Assembly: GCA_900754085.1 (NCBI GenBank)
Contig: CAAEBO010000046.1
Span: forward strand, 42,658 to 106,657
Length of the DNA stretch: 64,000 bases
From: Clostridia bacterium
GTDB lineage: Bacteria > Bacillota > Clostridia > TANB77 > CAG-508
Reading direction: 5' to 3'
The notes below the pieces were generated by a model. It saw only the letters and a list, made by a program, of their open reading frames with translations, had not been told where the DNA came from and searched no databases. This document shows, one piece after another, positions 40,405-49,151 of this stretch (its first letter is position 1; each line of letters begins with the position of its first letter). Both the position numbers and the translations under genes were made by a program.

Positions 40405-41331
40405 CTAGTCTAAATTATTTAAAATATTTGGTAAAATTTGTTTTTTTCTAGAAACAACATTCTCAAGCATTGCAGTATTATTATCTACAGAAACACCAAA
40501 TGCTTTTTCTACAACAGGAGCATCATTTCCTAAAGAAATAATTTTAGAATTTGAATTAATTATATCTGTTGCAGCAAATACATATAAATCTAAATTTTCT
40601 TTTTGAATATCTTTTGCAATTGCTTGTTCAAAATAAGATTGATTCTTAAATATTGAATCTAAATCTGCTGTATTTACTTGTGCAATTCTAAACTTTTTAT
40701 TTCCTTTTTCAAATAATTTGCAATCTATATTTATAATTTCTTCTGGAGAAAATTCACTAATGTCTGTACCTGCTTTAAGCATTTCTGTACCATAAACATT
40801 AATATCTAGCCCAGAAATTTCTTCTAATTTTTTAATAATTTTTTTATCATCTTCAGTTGTTGTTGGTGATTTTAAAATTAAAGTATCAGATGCAATAGCG
40901 CTAAGCATTAATGTAGCTATAGTCTTATCTATTTCAACATCATTTTCTTTATACATTTTATATAAAACTGTTGCAGTACATCCAACAGGTTCTGCTCTAT
41001 AATATAGTTGGTATGGTGCAACAAAATTCATTGTGTGGTGATCTACAACTTTTAATATTTTTGCATTAGATAAGTTATTTACTGTTTGACTAGCTTCGTT
41101 ATGATCAACTAAAATAACTTCTTGGTTATCTTCTACATCAGTTATTAATTCTGGTGCTTCTATTCCAAGAAATTTTAAAACATATTGAGTTTCTTTATTA
41201 ACATTTCCTAATCTAACTGCTTTTGCGTTTTCATTACCTAATTTTTTTTCTAAGTTTTCCATTACTAGTGATGATGTAATAGAGTCTGTATCTGGATTTT
41301 TGTGTCCAAATATTAATGTTTCTTTTATCAT
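40405..41331 (-). CDS. ppaC: Manganese-dependent inorganic pyrophosphatase (family II)
   Basis: 308-aa DHH-superfamily phosphoesterase hydrolysing pyrophosphate. Metal ligands lie in FGHKNPDTDS (residues 8-17), VDHNEAS and VDHHTM; a DHHA2 domain follows, ending with SRKKQILPNI, where the substrate-binding SRKKQ loop is intact. It lacks the CBS/DRTGG regulatory insert seen in some Clostridia. ATG 41331 follows AAGGAGGA. A second, non-homologous pyrophosphatase lies at 46509-47039. Confidence 0.95.
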   Translation of the reverse strand: MIKETLIFGHKNPDTDSITSSLVMENLEKKLGNENAKAVRLGNVNKETQYVLKFLGIEAPELITDVEDNQEVILVDHNEASQTVNNLSNAKILKVVDHHTMNFVAPYQLYYRAEPVGCTATVLYKMYKENDVEIDKTIATLMLSAIASDTLILKSPTTTEDDKKIIKKLEEISGLDINVYGTEMLKAGTDISEFSPEEIINIDCKLFEKGNKKFRIAQVNTADLDSIFKNQSYFEQAIAKDIQKENLDLYVFAATDIINSNSKIISLGNDAPVVEKAFGVSVDNNTAMLENVVSRKKQILPNILNNLD

Positions 41332-41368
41332 ATGAGTTCCTCCTTAATTAACACACTTTACATAAATT

Positions 41369-41397
41369 ATTATACACGAAAATTATGTATAAGTCAA
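41369..41397 (-). promoter_or_regulatory. Promoter of ppaC
   Basis: Minus strand TTGACT (41397-41392), 17-nt spacer, TATAAT (41374-41369), about 37 nt before the ATG. Confidence 0.7.
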
Positions 41398-41425
41398 TAT
41401 TTTTAAAGCTTTTCCACAGTACTAC

Positions 41426-43147
41426 CTAATTAAATTCACAAGGTGTAACATTTAATGTTTTATTATTGGTATAAATTACCATACCAGGCTTACTACCATT
41501 TGGCTTTTTTACATATTTTACAAAACAGTAATCTACAGGAACATTGTTAGAAAGCCTAGCTTTACTATAATATGCAGCAAGTTTAGCACATTTTATTAAA
41601 ATTTCATTAGAAATATTTGGAGATGGATTTTTTAAAATTACATGGCTTCCATGTATATCTTTAGTGTGAAACCAAATATCATTCTTAGTAGCTATTTTTG
41701 TAGTAAGATAATCATTTTGTTTATTATTTTTACCTACTAAAACAGTGTAACCATCTATATGAAATTCTCTAGGAACAGAAGAAATTGAGTCCTTCTTGTT
41801 GTTAGCTTTGCTATTAATTTGTAAAAAATCTTTAAAAATAGGATTTTCACTAATTTCACTATAAATTTCGTTAACTTCTACAATATCCTTAGCATATTCT
41901 AGTTCATATATGATACTTTCAATATATTGTAATTCTTCCTCAGTTTCCATCTTTTGAAGAGAAACAATTTCTAATGCGTTTTTTAATTTATTATATTTCT
42001 TAAAGTATTTTTTTGCATTATTTGAAATTGAAATTGTATTATCCAAAGGGATTACTAAGAGAGAATTATTATCATAATAATTTTCTAATTCAATTTTGTC
42101 TGAATTATAGAACTTAGGGATTTTATATAAATTTGCTGTTATTAGCTCACCATATAATTTATATATATTTTTGTTATTACATTCTTTAAGCTTAGTATTA
42201 ATATTTTTTAATCTATCATCATACTTTTTTAAAACGTGAGAAATTAATTTTAGCAAATTATTTCTATAAGAAATAAAATTACTATTTTGTTCTTTTTCAT
42301 AATAAAAATCATCTATAAAGAAATTACAATCTAAATTAGATTCTTTAATAGATACATCTACAGTATAGTCTAATTTATCGTTTTCGTTAGTATAGCTCTT
42401 TAAAGATACAGTATTAGTATTTAAATTATTAAGTATTTTACACAAATATTCATACAAATTAGTAAGATCTTCTTTAGAAAAATTTGAATTATTAATATTG
42501 CATTGTAATAAAACATTCTTTATAAAGTTTTTACTAAAACCGGTAAAATAATTTACCAAGAAATTAGTTAAATTGGTAACATTATTTTCTAAAACTAATT
42601 TGTTAAAGATGTCAAAAGAATTGACATTATAAAAACTTTTTTTACTATTTTCGGGATATACATATTCTCTGGCGGGTAAGATATCTCGATAAGAATTAGA
42701 AAAAGTATCTAAGTGTCTTAAACTATCAATAATAAAAAAGTTATTATTTAATAGAATAATATTACTGTGTTTTCCCATTAGTTCTATTATTAGATATTTT
42801 GTGGTTAAATCATTTAGCTCATTATATCCTTCAAGTTCAATTTGTACTATTCTTTCTAAATCCGATTTAGAAGAAATAGATTTTATTTTATATCCAAGTA
42901 AATGCTTTCTAAGTAACATACAAAAATTAGGTGCATTTAGAGGATTAGGTTTTGAATGAGTGGTTAAATGAATTCTATACGAGTTAGAATCTATACAAAT
43001 GTTTAAAGCAAAATTTTTGCCATTGGCGTAAATTCCTAGAAGAATTTCATTTTTGTTTGGTTCATAGACTTTATTTATTTTTCCGTCTAATATAGAATTT
43101 TGTAACTCGTAAGTTATTAATTTTGTTGTTATTCCATCAAAAGCCAT
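41426..43147 (-). CDS. rqcH: Ribosome quality control protein RqcH (NFACT family)
   Basis: 573 aa. N-terminal NFACT-N domain (MAFDGITTKLITYELQNSIL, LLRKHLLG), HhH and coiled-coil middle, and a C-terminal NFACT-R/DUF814 domain (DIWFHTKDIHGSHVILKN, SKPGMVIYTNNKTL). RqcH binds obstructed 50S subunits with peptidyl-tRNA and recruits tRNA-Ala to add poly-alanine tags. Older annotations call it fibronectin-binding protein. ATG 43147 follows AAAGGAG. It is divergent from sigH. Confidence 0.92.
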   Translation of the reverse strand: MAFDGITTKLITYELQNSILDGKINKVYEPNKNEILLGIYANGKNFALNICIDSNSYRIHLTTHSKPNPLNAPNFCMLLRKHLLGYKIKSISSKSDLERIVQIELEGYNELNDLTTKYLIIELMGKHSNIILLNNNFFIIDSLRHLDTFSNSYRDILPAREYVYPENSKKSFYNVNSFDIFNKLVLENNVTNLTNFLVNYFTGFSKNFIKNVLLQCNINNSNFSKEDLTNLYEYLCKILNNLNTNTVSLKSYTNENDKLDYTVDVSIKESNLDCNFFIDDFYYEKEQNSNFISYRNNLLKLISHVLKKYDDRLKNINTKLKECNNKNIYKLYGELITANLYKIPKFYNSDKIELENYYDNNSLLVIPLDNTISISNNAKKYFKKYNKLKNALEIVSLQKMETEEELQYIESIIYELEYAKDIVEVNEIYSEISENPIFKDFLQINSKANNKKDSISSVPREFHIDGYTVLVGKNNKQNDYLTTKIATKNDIWFHTKDIHGSHVILKNPSPNISNEILIKCAKLAAYYSKARLSNNVPVDYCFVKYVKKPNGSKPGMVIYTNNKTLNVTPCEFN

Positions 43148-43172
43148 AATAAACTCCTTTATTTTTTTTAGT

Positions 43173-43201
43173 ATTATATTATAAACTTATTAATATGGCA
43201 A
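43173..43201 (-). promoter_or_regulatory. Promoter of rqcH
   Basis: Minus strand TTGCCA (43201-43196), 17-nt spacer, TATAAT (43178-43173). Confidence 0.6.
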
Positions 43202-43230
43202 TTAAAAAACTTAATAACTACTAAAAAGTA

Positions 43231-43260
43231 TTGACATTATGCGCTTTTTTGACATATAAT
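43231..43260 (+). promoter_or_regulatory. Promoter of sigH
   Basis: TTGACA (43231-43236), 18-nt spacer, TATAAT (43255-43260). A second TTGACA-like element overlaps the spacer. Confidence 0.75.
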
Positions 43261-43298
43261 GTGACGTAGATATATTAGCAGGGGGTTACAATACACTT

Positions 43299-43949
43299 AT
43301 GAAATACAGCAATATGTTTTATCCGTTTGATTCAAAATATGAACTAATGCAAGATGAAGAAATAATAACTCAAATAAAAGCAGGGGATAAAAGCGCTTTA
43401 AATTATATAATGGAAAAATATAAAGAACTTGTTAATATGAAAGTTAGTAAGTATTATATAATAGGAGCAGAAAAGGAAGATATTATCCAAGAGGGAATGA
43501 TTGGATTATATAAAGCTATAAAAAGTTACTCAGATGATAAAAATGCGAGTTTTAAATCATTTGCAAATATGTGCATAGAAAGACAGTTAATAACAGCAAT
43601 AAAAACATCAAATAGACAAAAACATATGCCACTTAATTCATACTTATCATTAAATACATCTGCATATGATGAAGAAGACAACACAGAGCTTATGGATGTT
43701 TTTAACAATAACACGGTGGAAGATCCGCTAGAAACAATAACTAAAAAAGAATATTATGAAACAGTAGAAAGTGTAATAGATAAATCTTTAAGTGATTTTG
43801 AAAAACAAGTATTAGCCAGATTTATGAAGGGAGAAAGTTATATAGATATAGCTAATAAACTAAATTCACCTGTTAAATCGATAGATAATGCTATTCAGAG
43901 AATAAGAAAGAAAGCAATTAAAAATATATTAAAAGAAAATGATAAATAA
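43299..43949 (+). CDS. sigH: RNA polymerase sigma factor SigH (Spo0H)
   Basis: 216 aa, matching Bacillus SigH in length and order: region 2 (ADREDI-like GAEKEDIIQEGMIGLYKAI, SFKSFANMCIERQLITAIKT, RQKHMPLNSYLSLN) and region 4 (SDFEKQVLARFMKGESYIDIANKL, VKSIDNAIQRIRKKA). SigH drives early sporulation and transition-state genes. ATG 43299 lies about 14 nt after a GGGGG site; a later in-frame Met (43314) is possible. It sits here between rqcH and a tRNA, not in the ribosomal cluster where it is usual. Confidence 0.9.
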   Translation: MKYSNMFYPFDSKYELMQDEEIITQIKAGDKSALNYIMEKYKELVNMKVSKYYIIGAEKEDIIQEGMIGLYKAIKSYSDDKNASFKSFANMCIERQLITAIKTSNRQKHMPLNSYLSLNTSAYDEEDNTELMDVFNNNTVEDPLETITKKEYYETVESVIDKSLSDFEKQVLARFMKGESYIDIANKLNSPVKSIDNAIQRIRKKAIKNILKENDK

Positions 43950-43950
43950 T

Positions 43951-43993
43951 AATTAAAATTGTGCTTAGAATGGTCTGATGCACAATTTTAATT
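43951..43993 (+). repeat. Perfect 14-bp inverted repeat after sigH
   Basis: AATTAAAATTGTGC and GCACAATTTTAATT separated by 15 nt. Located 1 nt after the sigH stop and 10 nt before tRNA-Thr, with no T tract outside the stem. It may end the sigH message or act as a processing site for a sigH-tRNA transcript. Confidence 0.6.
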
Positions 43994-44003
43994 GCTAAAA
44001 AAT

Positions 44004-44079
<76 letters not shown>

Positions 44080-44148
44080 GTATTTATTTTGCAAAACAAA
44101 AACTTTGGCATAAATTATAAAATAATTATAAATAAAGGAGCGATAAAA

Positions 44149-45234
44149 TTGAAGATAGGAATAGTAGGACTTCCTAATGTAGGAAAAAGTACAATGTTTA
44201 ATGCAATAACAAAAGCAGGTGCTGAATGTGCGAATTATCCTTTTTGTACGATAGAGCCAAATGTAGGAATGGTACCTGTGCCAGATGAAAGAATAGATAA
44301 CTTAGCAAAAATGTATGATCCAGAAAAAATAACACATGCAGTAATAGAATTTGTAGATATAGCAGGGCTTGTAAAAGGTGCAAGCAAAGGAGAAGGTTTA
44401 GGAAATAAATTTTTATCACATATAAGAGAAGTTGATAGTATATTAGAAGTGGTAAGATGTTTTGAAGACCCTAATATTGTACATGTTGATGGTTCAATAG
44501 ATCCTATAAGAGATATAGAAACAATAAATTTAGAACTTGTTTTTGCAGATTTAGAAACAGTAAATAAAAGATTAGAAAAGGCAAAGAAACTATTAAAAGG
44601 TGATAAATCATACAAAGCAGAAATAGATTTATTAGAAAAAGTAAAAGAAACTTTAGAAGAAGGAAAGCCAGCAAGAATATTAGAATTATCAGAAGAAGAA
44701 AAAGAAATTATAAAAGATAGTTTCTTACTTACTATGAAACCAATTTTATATGTTACAAATGTTTCAGAAAATGAAATTTCAGAAGATAACCAATATGTAG
44801 AGAAAGTAAAAGAATATGCAAAAAACGAAAATGCAAAAGTTATAAAACTATGTGTAAAAATAGAAGAAGAATTATCTGGATTAGAAGATGATGATAAAAA
44901 AGAAATGCTAGAAGCTTTGGGAATGGAAGAATCAGGACTAGATAAAGTTATAAAAGAAAGCTATGACTTATTAGGGTTAATGTCATTCTTAACAGCAGGA
45001 AAACCAGAAGTTAGAGCGTGGACAATAAAGAAAGGTACAAAAGCTCCAGAAGCAGCAGGAAAAATACACTCAGATATCCAAAGAGGATTTATAAGAGCAG
45101 AAGTTGTTTCTTACGATGATCTAATAAAATTAGGTTCTTTAAATGAAGCAAAAGAAAAAGGATTAGTAAGATCAGAAGGAAAAGAATACATAATGCAAGA
45201 TGGAGATATAGTATTATTTAGATTTAACGTATAA
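44149..45234 (+). CDS. ychF: Redox-regulated ATPase/GTPase YchF (OLA1 family)
   Basis: 361 aa. Start TTG 44149 with AAAGGAG 8 nt upstream, giving MKIGIVGLPNVGKSTMFNAI. The earlier in-frame start would read through the tRNA. G1 GLPNVGKST, switch/G3 DIAGLVKGASKGEGLG, a NxxE in place of NKxD (TNVSENE), which explains ATP preference in the family, and a C-terminal TGS domain (TIKKGTKAPEAAGKIHSD). It associates with ribosomes and stress responses. Confidence 0.94.
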   Translation: MKIGIVGLPNVGKSTMFNAITKAGAECANYPFCTIEPNVGMVPVPDERIDNLAKMYDPEKITHAVIEFVDIAGLVKGASKGEGLGNKFLSHIREVDSILEVVRCFEDPNIVHVDGSIDPIRDIETINLELVFADLETVNKRLEKAKKLLKGDKSYKAEIDLLEKVKETLEEGKPARILELSEEEKEIIKDSFLLTMKPILYVTNVSENEISEDNQYVEKVKEYAKNENAKVIKLCVKIEEELSGLEDDDKKEMLEALGMEESGLDKVIKESYDLLGLMSFLTAGKPEVRAWTIKKGTKAPEAAGKIHSDIQRGFIRAEVVSYDDLIKLGSLNEAKEKGLVRSEGKEYIMQDGDIVLFRFNV

Positions 45235-45288
45235 TTCCAAGGTTTTACATGGAAATTTATGAAAATTGAAAATATATTGTAAAAAAAC

Positions 45289-45317
45289 TTGATTTTTATA
45301 ATAAAGTGTAGTATAAA
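45289..45317 (+). promoter_or_regulatory. Promoter of the LPKTG protein gene
   Basis: TTGATT (45289-45294), 17-nt spacer, TATAAA (45312-45317), 54 nt before ATG 45372. Confidence 0.5.
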
Positions 45318-45371
45318 TAATAGTAGTATTGAATATAATATAAACAAAAGAGAGAAAAGGTAGGGAAGAAA

Positions 45372-45710
45372 ATGAGAAAAAATAGTTTAATTAAAGGAAT
45401 TTTATTAGTTACAATAATAGCAATTTCAATGTTAATTACAAGCAATGCTTATGCAGCAGAAACAATCGTGTTAACACAAAATGCACCAGCAAATAATACA
45501 GCTGTAGCAAATAACACAGCAACAAATAATAGTGCATTATCATCAACATTAACACCAACATCTACAACAAATAACACTACTTCAACATTAAATCAAAACT
45601 TACCTAAAACAGGTATAGCAGATAACACAATAGTATTTGCAGTAGTAGGTATTTGTGCAGTAGCAGCAATATATGCTTACAAAAAAGTAAGAGACTATAA
45701 AGGAATTTAA
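45372..45710 (+). CDS. Small secreted LPxTG-type protein (112 aa)
   Basis: ATG 45372 after GGGAAGAA. Signal peptide MRKNSLIKGILLVTIIAISM with AYA cleavage near residue 28, a mature part of about 45 residues made of Asn/Thr/Ala/Ser repeats (NNTAVANNTATNNS), then the sorting signal LPKTG followed by a hydrophobic helix and a KKVRDYKGI tail. It is therefore a sortase substrate with almost no folded domain, like a wall spacer. The gene for a sortase lies convergent next door (45808-46398). Confidence 0.85.
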   Translation: MRKNSLIKGILLVTIIAISMLITSNAYAAETIVLTQNAPANNTAVANNTATNNSALSSTLTPTSTTNNTTSTLNQNLPKTGIADNTIVFAVVGICAVAAIYAYKKVRDYKGI

Positions 45711-45789
45711 TTAATTTTATATAAATTTAAGCTATATTTTAATATAAAATTTACGAACGGTTTTTATTTTAAAATTATATATGCTAATT

Positions 45790-45818
45790 AAATGGACTAG
45801 TTTTAAGCTAGTCCATTT
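45790..45818. terminator. Hairpin shared by LPKTG and sortase genes
   Basis: AAATGGACTAG / CTAGTCCATTT with a 7-nt loop; one arm includes the last codons and stop of the sortase gene. Probable terminator between convergent genes, though T tracts are short. Confidence 0.6.
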
Positions 45819-46398
45819 CTCTTGCTTTAAATATAGCTCTGTTTTTATTCTTATTATTACAAGTTATTAATGTAACTTCTTTTTTATTATTAGTATTCTG
45901 ATCTAAAATAGAAGTATTATTAATTTCTACTTCAAACTTTTTATAAATACTGTATTCTAGGTATTCATTATTTAAATTATAAATTCTAATAATATCTCCA
46001 GTAGAAAGTTGATTTAAATTACTAAAGAAATTTCCATTGTCGTAATTATGACCAGCAATACACAAATTTCCAACCTCATTGGGATTTGGACCACAAAGTC
46101 TGCAAGGAGAGATTTTTAAAAGTTCTTCAGAACATTCTGAAATAATAGGGTAATTTAAATTGATTTTTGGTATTTCTATTTTTCCAATTATGCTAGAAGA
46201 ATTAGAATGCTCATTAATGGTATTAGTGTGATATAGTGATAGAGTTTGGTATTTATCTTCTAATTTGTGTGAAAAAGAATGTAATTTTGAAGTTTGGTGT
46301 TTAACAAAAGAAAAATAACCTAGTAAAGCTAAAATAATAAAAATGCAAAGAACTAATGATATTAAAAATATGATTTTTGTTTTATAATATTTGTTCAT
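45808..46398 (-). CDS. Sortase (class D/E-like)
   Basis: 196-aa membrane-anchored transpeptidase: N-terminal signal anchor (IIFLISLVLCIFIILALLGYF), then the sortase beta barrel. Catalytic triad: His in CIAGHNYDNG near residue 114, Cys in VTLITC near 177, and Arg in NKNRAIFKA near 187. It cleaves LPxTG-type signals and attaches the protein to the wall. Extra cysteines (CSEELLKISPCRLCG) precede the His loop. The ATG at 46398 has no Shine-Dalgarno and sits against a hairpin. Confidence 0.88.
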   Translation of the reverse strand: MNKYYKTKIIFLISLVLCIFIILALLGYFSFVKHQTSKLHSFSHKLEDKYQTLSLYHTNTINEHSNSSSIIGKIEIPKINLNYPIISECSEELLKISPCRLCGPNPNEVGNLCIAGHNYDNGNFFSNLNQLSTGDIIRIYNLNNEYLEYSIYKKFEVEINNTSILDQNTNNKKEVTLITCNNKNKNRAIFKAREMD

Positions 46399-46428
46399 AA
46401 TAATATTTTTTACAGAAAAAATATTATT
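46399..46428 (-). promoter_or_regulatory. Leader hairpin at the sortase start
   Basis: Perfect 13-bp inverted repeat AATAATATTTTTT / AAAAAATATTATT with a 4-nt loop directly against the sortase ATG. A minus-strand TATAAT at 46434-46429 would start transcription at the hairpin's edge, so the whole leader is this stem-loop with no ribosome site. Confidence 0.5.
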
Positions 46429-46508
46429 ATTATAAAATTATTAAAATGTAAAAAATTTGTGGACTTTTTTTAAAATATAGCTTAAAATAAAGTGTAGGAG
46501 GTAATAAT

Positions 46509-47039
46509 ATGAATATATGGCATGATATATCAGCAGATAGAATAAAAAAAGACGACTTTATATCAGTAGTGGAAATAGAAAAAGGTGGAACAAATAAATA
46601 TGAATTAGATAAAGCAACAGGACTTTTAAGATTAGATAGAGTTTTATATACATCAACACATTATCCTGCAAATTATGGCTTTATACCAAGAACATATGCA
46701 GATGATGGAGATCCATTAGATGTTTTAGTAATTTGCCAAGAAAAGATAGTTCCATTAACATTAGTAGAATGTTATCCAATAGGTGTAATGATAATGACAG
46801 ATAATGATGACTTAGATGAAAAAATAATTGCAATTCCAAAGTCAGATCCGTTCTTAAACGATTATAAAGATATAAATGAATTACCTGATCAATATTCAGC
46901 AGAAATTATGCATTTTTTTGAAGTTTACAAACAATTAGAAAACAAAAAGACAGAAGTAAAAGAAATGTGTGGTAGAGAAACAGCAGAAAAAATAATAGAA
47001 AAATGTATAAAAAATTATAATGAGAAATTTTTAAGATAA
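46509..47039 (+). CDS. ppa: Inorganic pyrophosphatase (family I)
   Basis: 176-aa soluble enzyme. Signature of the magnesium-dependent family: DGDPLDVLVI (active-site aspartates), THYPANYGFIPRTYADDG, KIIAIPKSDP and a C-terminal helix FEVYKQLENK. Hydrolyses pyrophosphate to drive biosynthesis. ATG 46509 follows TAGGAGG. The family II enzyme ppaC lies 5 kb away, so the genome encodes both unrelated types. The TPR gene follows 21 nt later. Confidence 0.95.
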   Translation: MNIWHDISADRIKKDDFISVVEIEKGGTNKYELDKATGLLRLDRVLYTSTHYPANYGFIPRTYADDGDPLDVLVICQEKIVPLTLVECYPIGVMIMTDNDDLDEKIIAIPKSDPFLNDYKDINELPDQYSAEIMHFFEVYKQLENKKTEVKEMCGRETAEKIIEKCIKNYNEKFLR

Positions 47040-47060
47040 TTAGAATGTGGGGAAAAAGAA

Positions 47061-48266
47061 ATGTTAGAAAGAATAATCTTTAATATATTATCCTTTTCTC
47101 TTTTTATAATAATCTTCTTTAAGATAATAAAAAAGAATGATACAGCTTATGTGGCTCCATTAATACTAGAAGCAATAGGAATAGCAATAGGATTAATAGA
47201 ATTATTAATTGGAAGATTTTTAGGGACGTATGTTAGGGTAATTACATATTTGTTAGCAGTAGTATTACCATTTGCTATAATTTTATTAGAAAAGTATGGA
47301 ATAAATTTTTCAGAATGGTTGTATATTTTCCTTGCTAAAATATGTAGCTTCTTTAAGAATAATAAAGAATCAAAAAAATTATTAATGAATTTAATTAATA
47401 AATATCCAGAAAGTTACAGTGGTCATAAATTGCTTGCACAGAATTATGAAAAAGAAGGTGGAATGAGAAAAGCTATAGATGAATATGTTAAAGCAATAGA
47501 TATTAACAAAAAAGATTATGATTCATATTATAAAATAGCTGAATTGCTAGTTAATTTAGAACAAAAAGAAGAAGCAATAGAAATGTTAAACAATTTAATT
47601 CACATAAAACCAGATTATTATAATGCCTCAAAATTATTAGGAGGATTACTGTGCGAACAAGAGAATTTTAAAGAAGCGATAAATGTATATATGACAGCAC
47701 TAAAATATAATGACAAAGATAGTTTCGAAATATATTATAATTTAGGAATTGCGTACACAAGGTTAAATGACTTTCAAAGTGCAAAAAATTCTTATGAAAA
47801 GGCTGCAAGTATAAATGCTTTAAACTATAAAGGATATTATAATTTAGGTTTAATATCTATGTTGTATGATGACTTAGATGAAGCAGAAAAATATTTTATA
47901 GAAGGCATAAAGGTAGAAGATACAGAGCCAGAAAGTTGCTATCAATTAGCTAGAATATACATAATAAAAGGAGAGCGAGAAAGGGCAATTAATTATTTAG
48001 ATAGAGCAATAAATTTAGATAGTTCATTTGCTAAAAAAGCTGAAAAAGATCCTGTTTTTTTAACAATAGAGAGATATATTCCTAAAAATATAAACAAAAT
48101 AATTAGAAAGAAAACAAAAATGACGAAATCAGAATTGTTAGTAAAAAATCATCTTGAAGAAACATATTTATTAGTAGGAAAAATAAGCAAGAATGATTTA
48201 AAAAATATGAATATTATCAAAGGAAAAGAAATAAATATACAGAAAGATGAAAGAGAAAATTTATAG
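47061..48266 (+). CDS. Membrane-anchored TPR repeat protein
   Basis: 401 aa. Three hydrophobic helices in residues 1-85 (FNILSFSLFIIIFFKII, LEAIGIAIGLIELLIG, ITYLLAVVLPFAIILL), then about six tetratricopeptide repeats from residue 110 to 330 (for example GMRKAIDEYVKAIDINKKDY, FEIYYNLGIAYTRLNDFQSA), ending in a charged tail. The repeats face the cytoplasm if the N-terminus is inside. A scaffold role is inferred. dpsA follows after 9 nt. Confidence 0.8.
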   Translation: MLERIIFNILSFSLFIIIFFKIIKKNDTAYVAPLILEAIGIAIGLIELLIGRFLGTYVRVITYLLAVVLPFAIILLEKYGINFSEWLYIFLAKICSFFKNNKESKKLLMNLINKYPESYSGHKLLAQNYEKEGGMRKAIDEYVKAIDINKKDYDSYYKIAELLVNLEQKEEAIEMLNNLIHIKPDYYNASKLLGGLLCEQENFKEAINVYMTALKYNDKDSFEIYYNLGIAYTRLNDFQSAKNSYEKAASINALNYKGYYNLGLISMLYDDLDEAEKYFIEGIKVEDTEPESCYQLARIYIIKGERERAINYLDRAINLDSSFAKKAEKDPVFLTIERYIPKNINKIIRKKTKMTKSELLVKNHLEETYLLVGKISKNDLKNMNIIKGKEINIQKDERENL

Positions 48267-48275
48267 GAGGCTATT

Positions 48276-49133
48276 ATGAAAAATATTTCGATTATAGGTG
48301 GAGATTTAAGAATTGTAAAACTTGTAGATATGCTAAATGCAGATGGTTATAATGTGTATACATATGGGGTAGAACAAGCCAATATTGAAAATACACAAAA
48401 ATGCGAAAGCATAGAGGAAGTTTCAGAAAAATCAGATATAATTGTAAGTTCAATTCCTTTTACAAGTGATGGAATTAATGTAAATACACCATTTAGTAAA
48501 AGAAAAATATCAATTGAAGAAGTGGCTAAACATATTAAAGGTAAGACATTTATTGCAGGAAGAATAGAAGAAGAACTATACCAAAAGTTTAATGAAACAA
48601 AAGTGATAGATTTACTAAAAAGAGAAGAATTAACTGTTTTAAATACAATTGCTACAGCTGAAGGAACAATACAAATTGCAATGGAAGAATCAACAAGAAC
48701 TTTACATGGAAGTAAAATTTTAGTTATGGGATTTGGTAGAGTAAGTAAAGTATTATCAAATATGTTAAAAGGAATTGGTGCAGAAGTATATTGTGAAACT
48801 AGAACAACAGTTAATTGTGCATGGATAAAAGCATATGGATATAATCCAATTTTACTAGATGAATTAGATGAAAATTTAAATAAATTTGATATAATAATAA
48901 ATACAATTCCTCATATTATATTAAATAAAGAAAGATTAAAAAATGTAAAAAAAGATTGTATCATAATAGATATTGCTTCAAATCCTGGAGGAGTTGATAG
49001 AAACAGTGCTAAAGAATTAGGAATAAAAATGATTTGGGCACTTTCACTACCTGGAAGAGTAGCTCCTATAACTTCAGCAGAGTTTATAAAAGAAACATTA
49101 GAAAATATATTAAAAGACTTAAAAAACAATTAG
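48276..49133 (+). CDS. dpsA: Dipicolinate synthase subunit A
   Basis: 285 aa. DpsA/SpoVFA with its partner DpsB makes dipicolinic acid in the mother cell for spore-core dehydration. N-terminal IIGGDLRIVKLVDML, the conserved NTIATAEGTIQIAMEES and the NAD-binding GxGxxG-type LVMGFGRVSKVL, then DIASNPGGVD and the typical LSLPGRVAPITSAEFI. ATG 48276 follows TAGGAGG. dpsB, normally the next gene, is replaced by uppP and is not elsewhere in the window. Confidence 0.9.
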   Translation: MKNISIIGGDLRIVKLVDMLNADGYNVYTYGVEQANIENTQKCESIEEVSEKSDIIVSSIPFTSDGINVNTPFSKRKISIEEVAKHIKGKTFIAGRIEEELYQKFNETKVIDLLKREELTVLNTIATAEGTIQIAMEESTRTLHGSKILVMGFGRVSKVLSNMLKGIGAEVYCETRTTVNCAWIKAYGYNPILLDELDENLNKFDIIINTIPHIILNKERLKNVKKDCIIIDIASNPGGVDRNSAKELGIKMIWALSLPGRVAPITSAEFIKETLENILKDLKNN

Positions 49134-49151
49134 AAAAGGGAGAAACATAAA

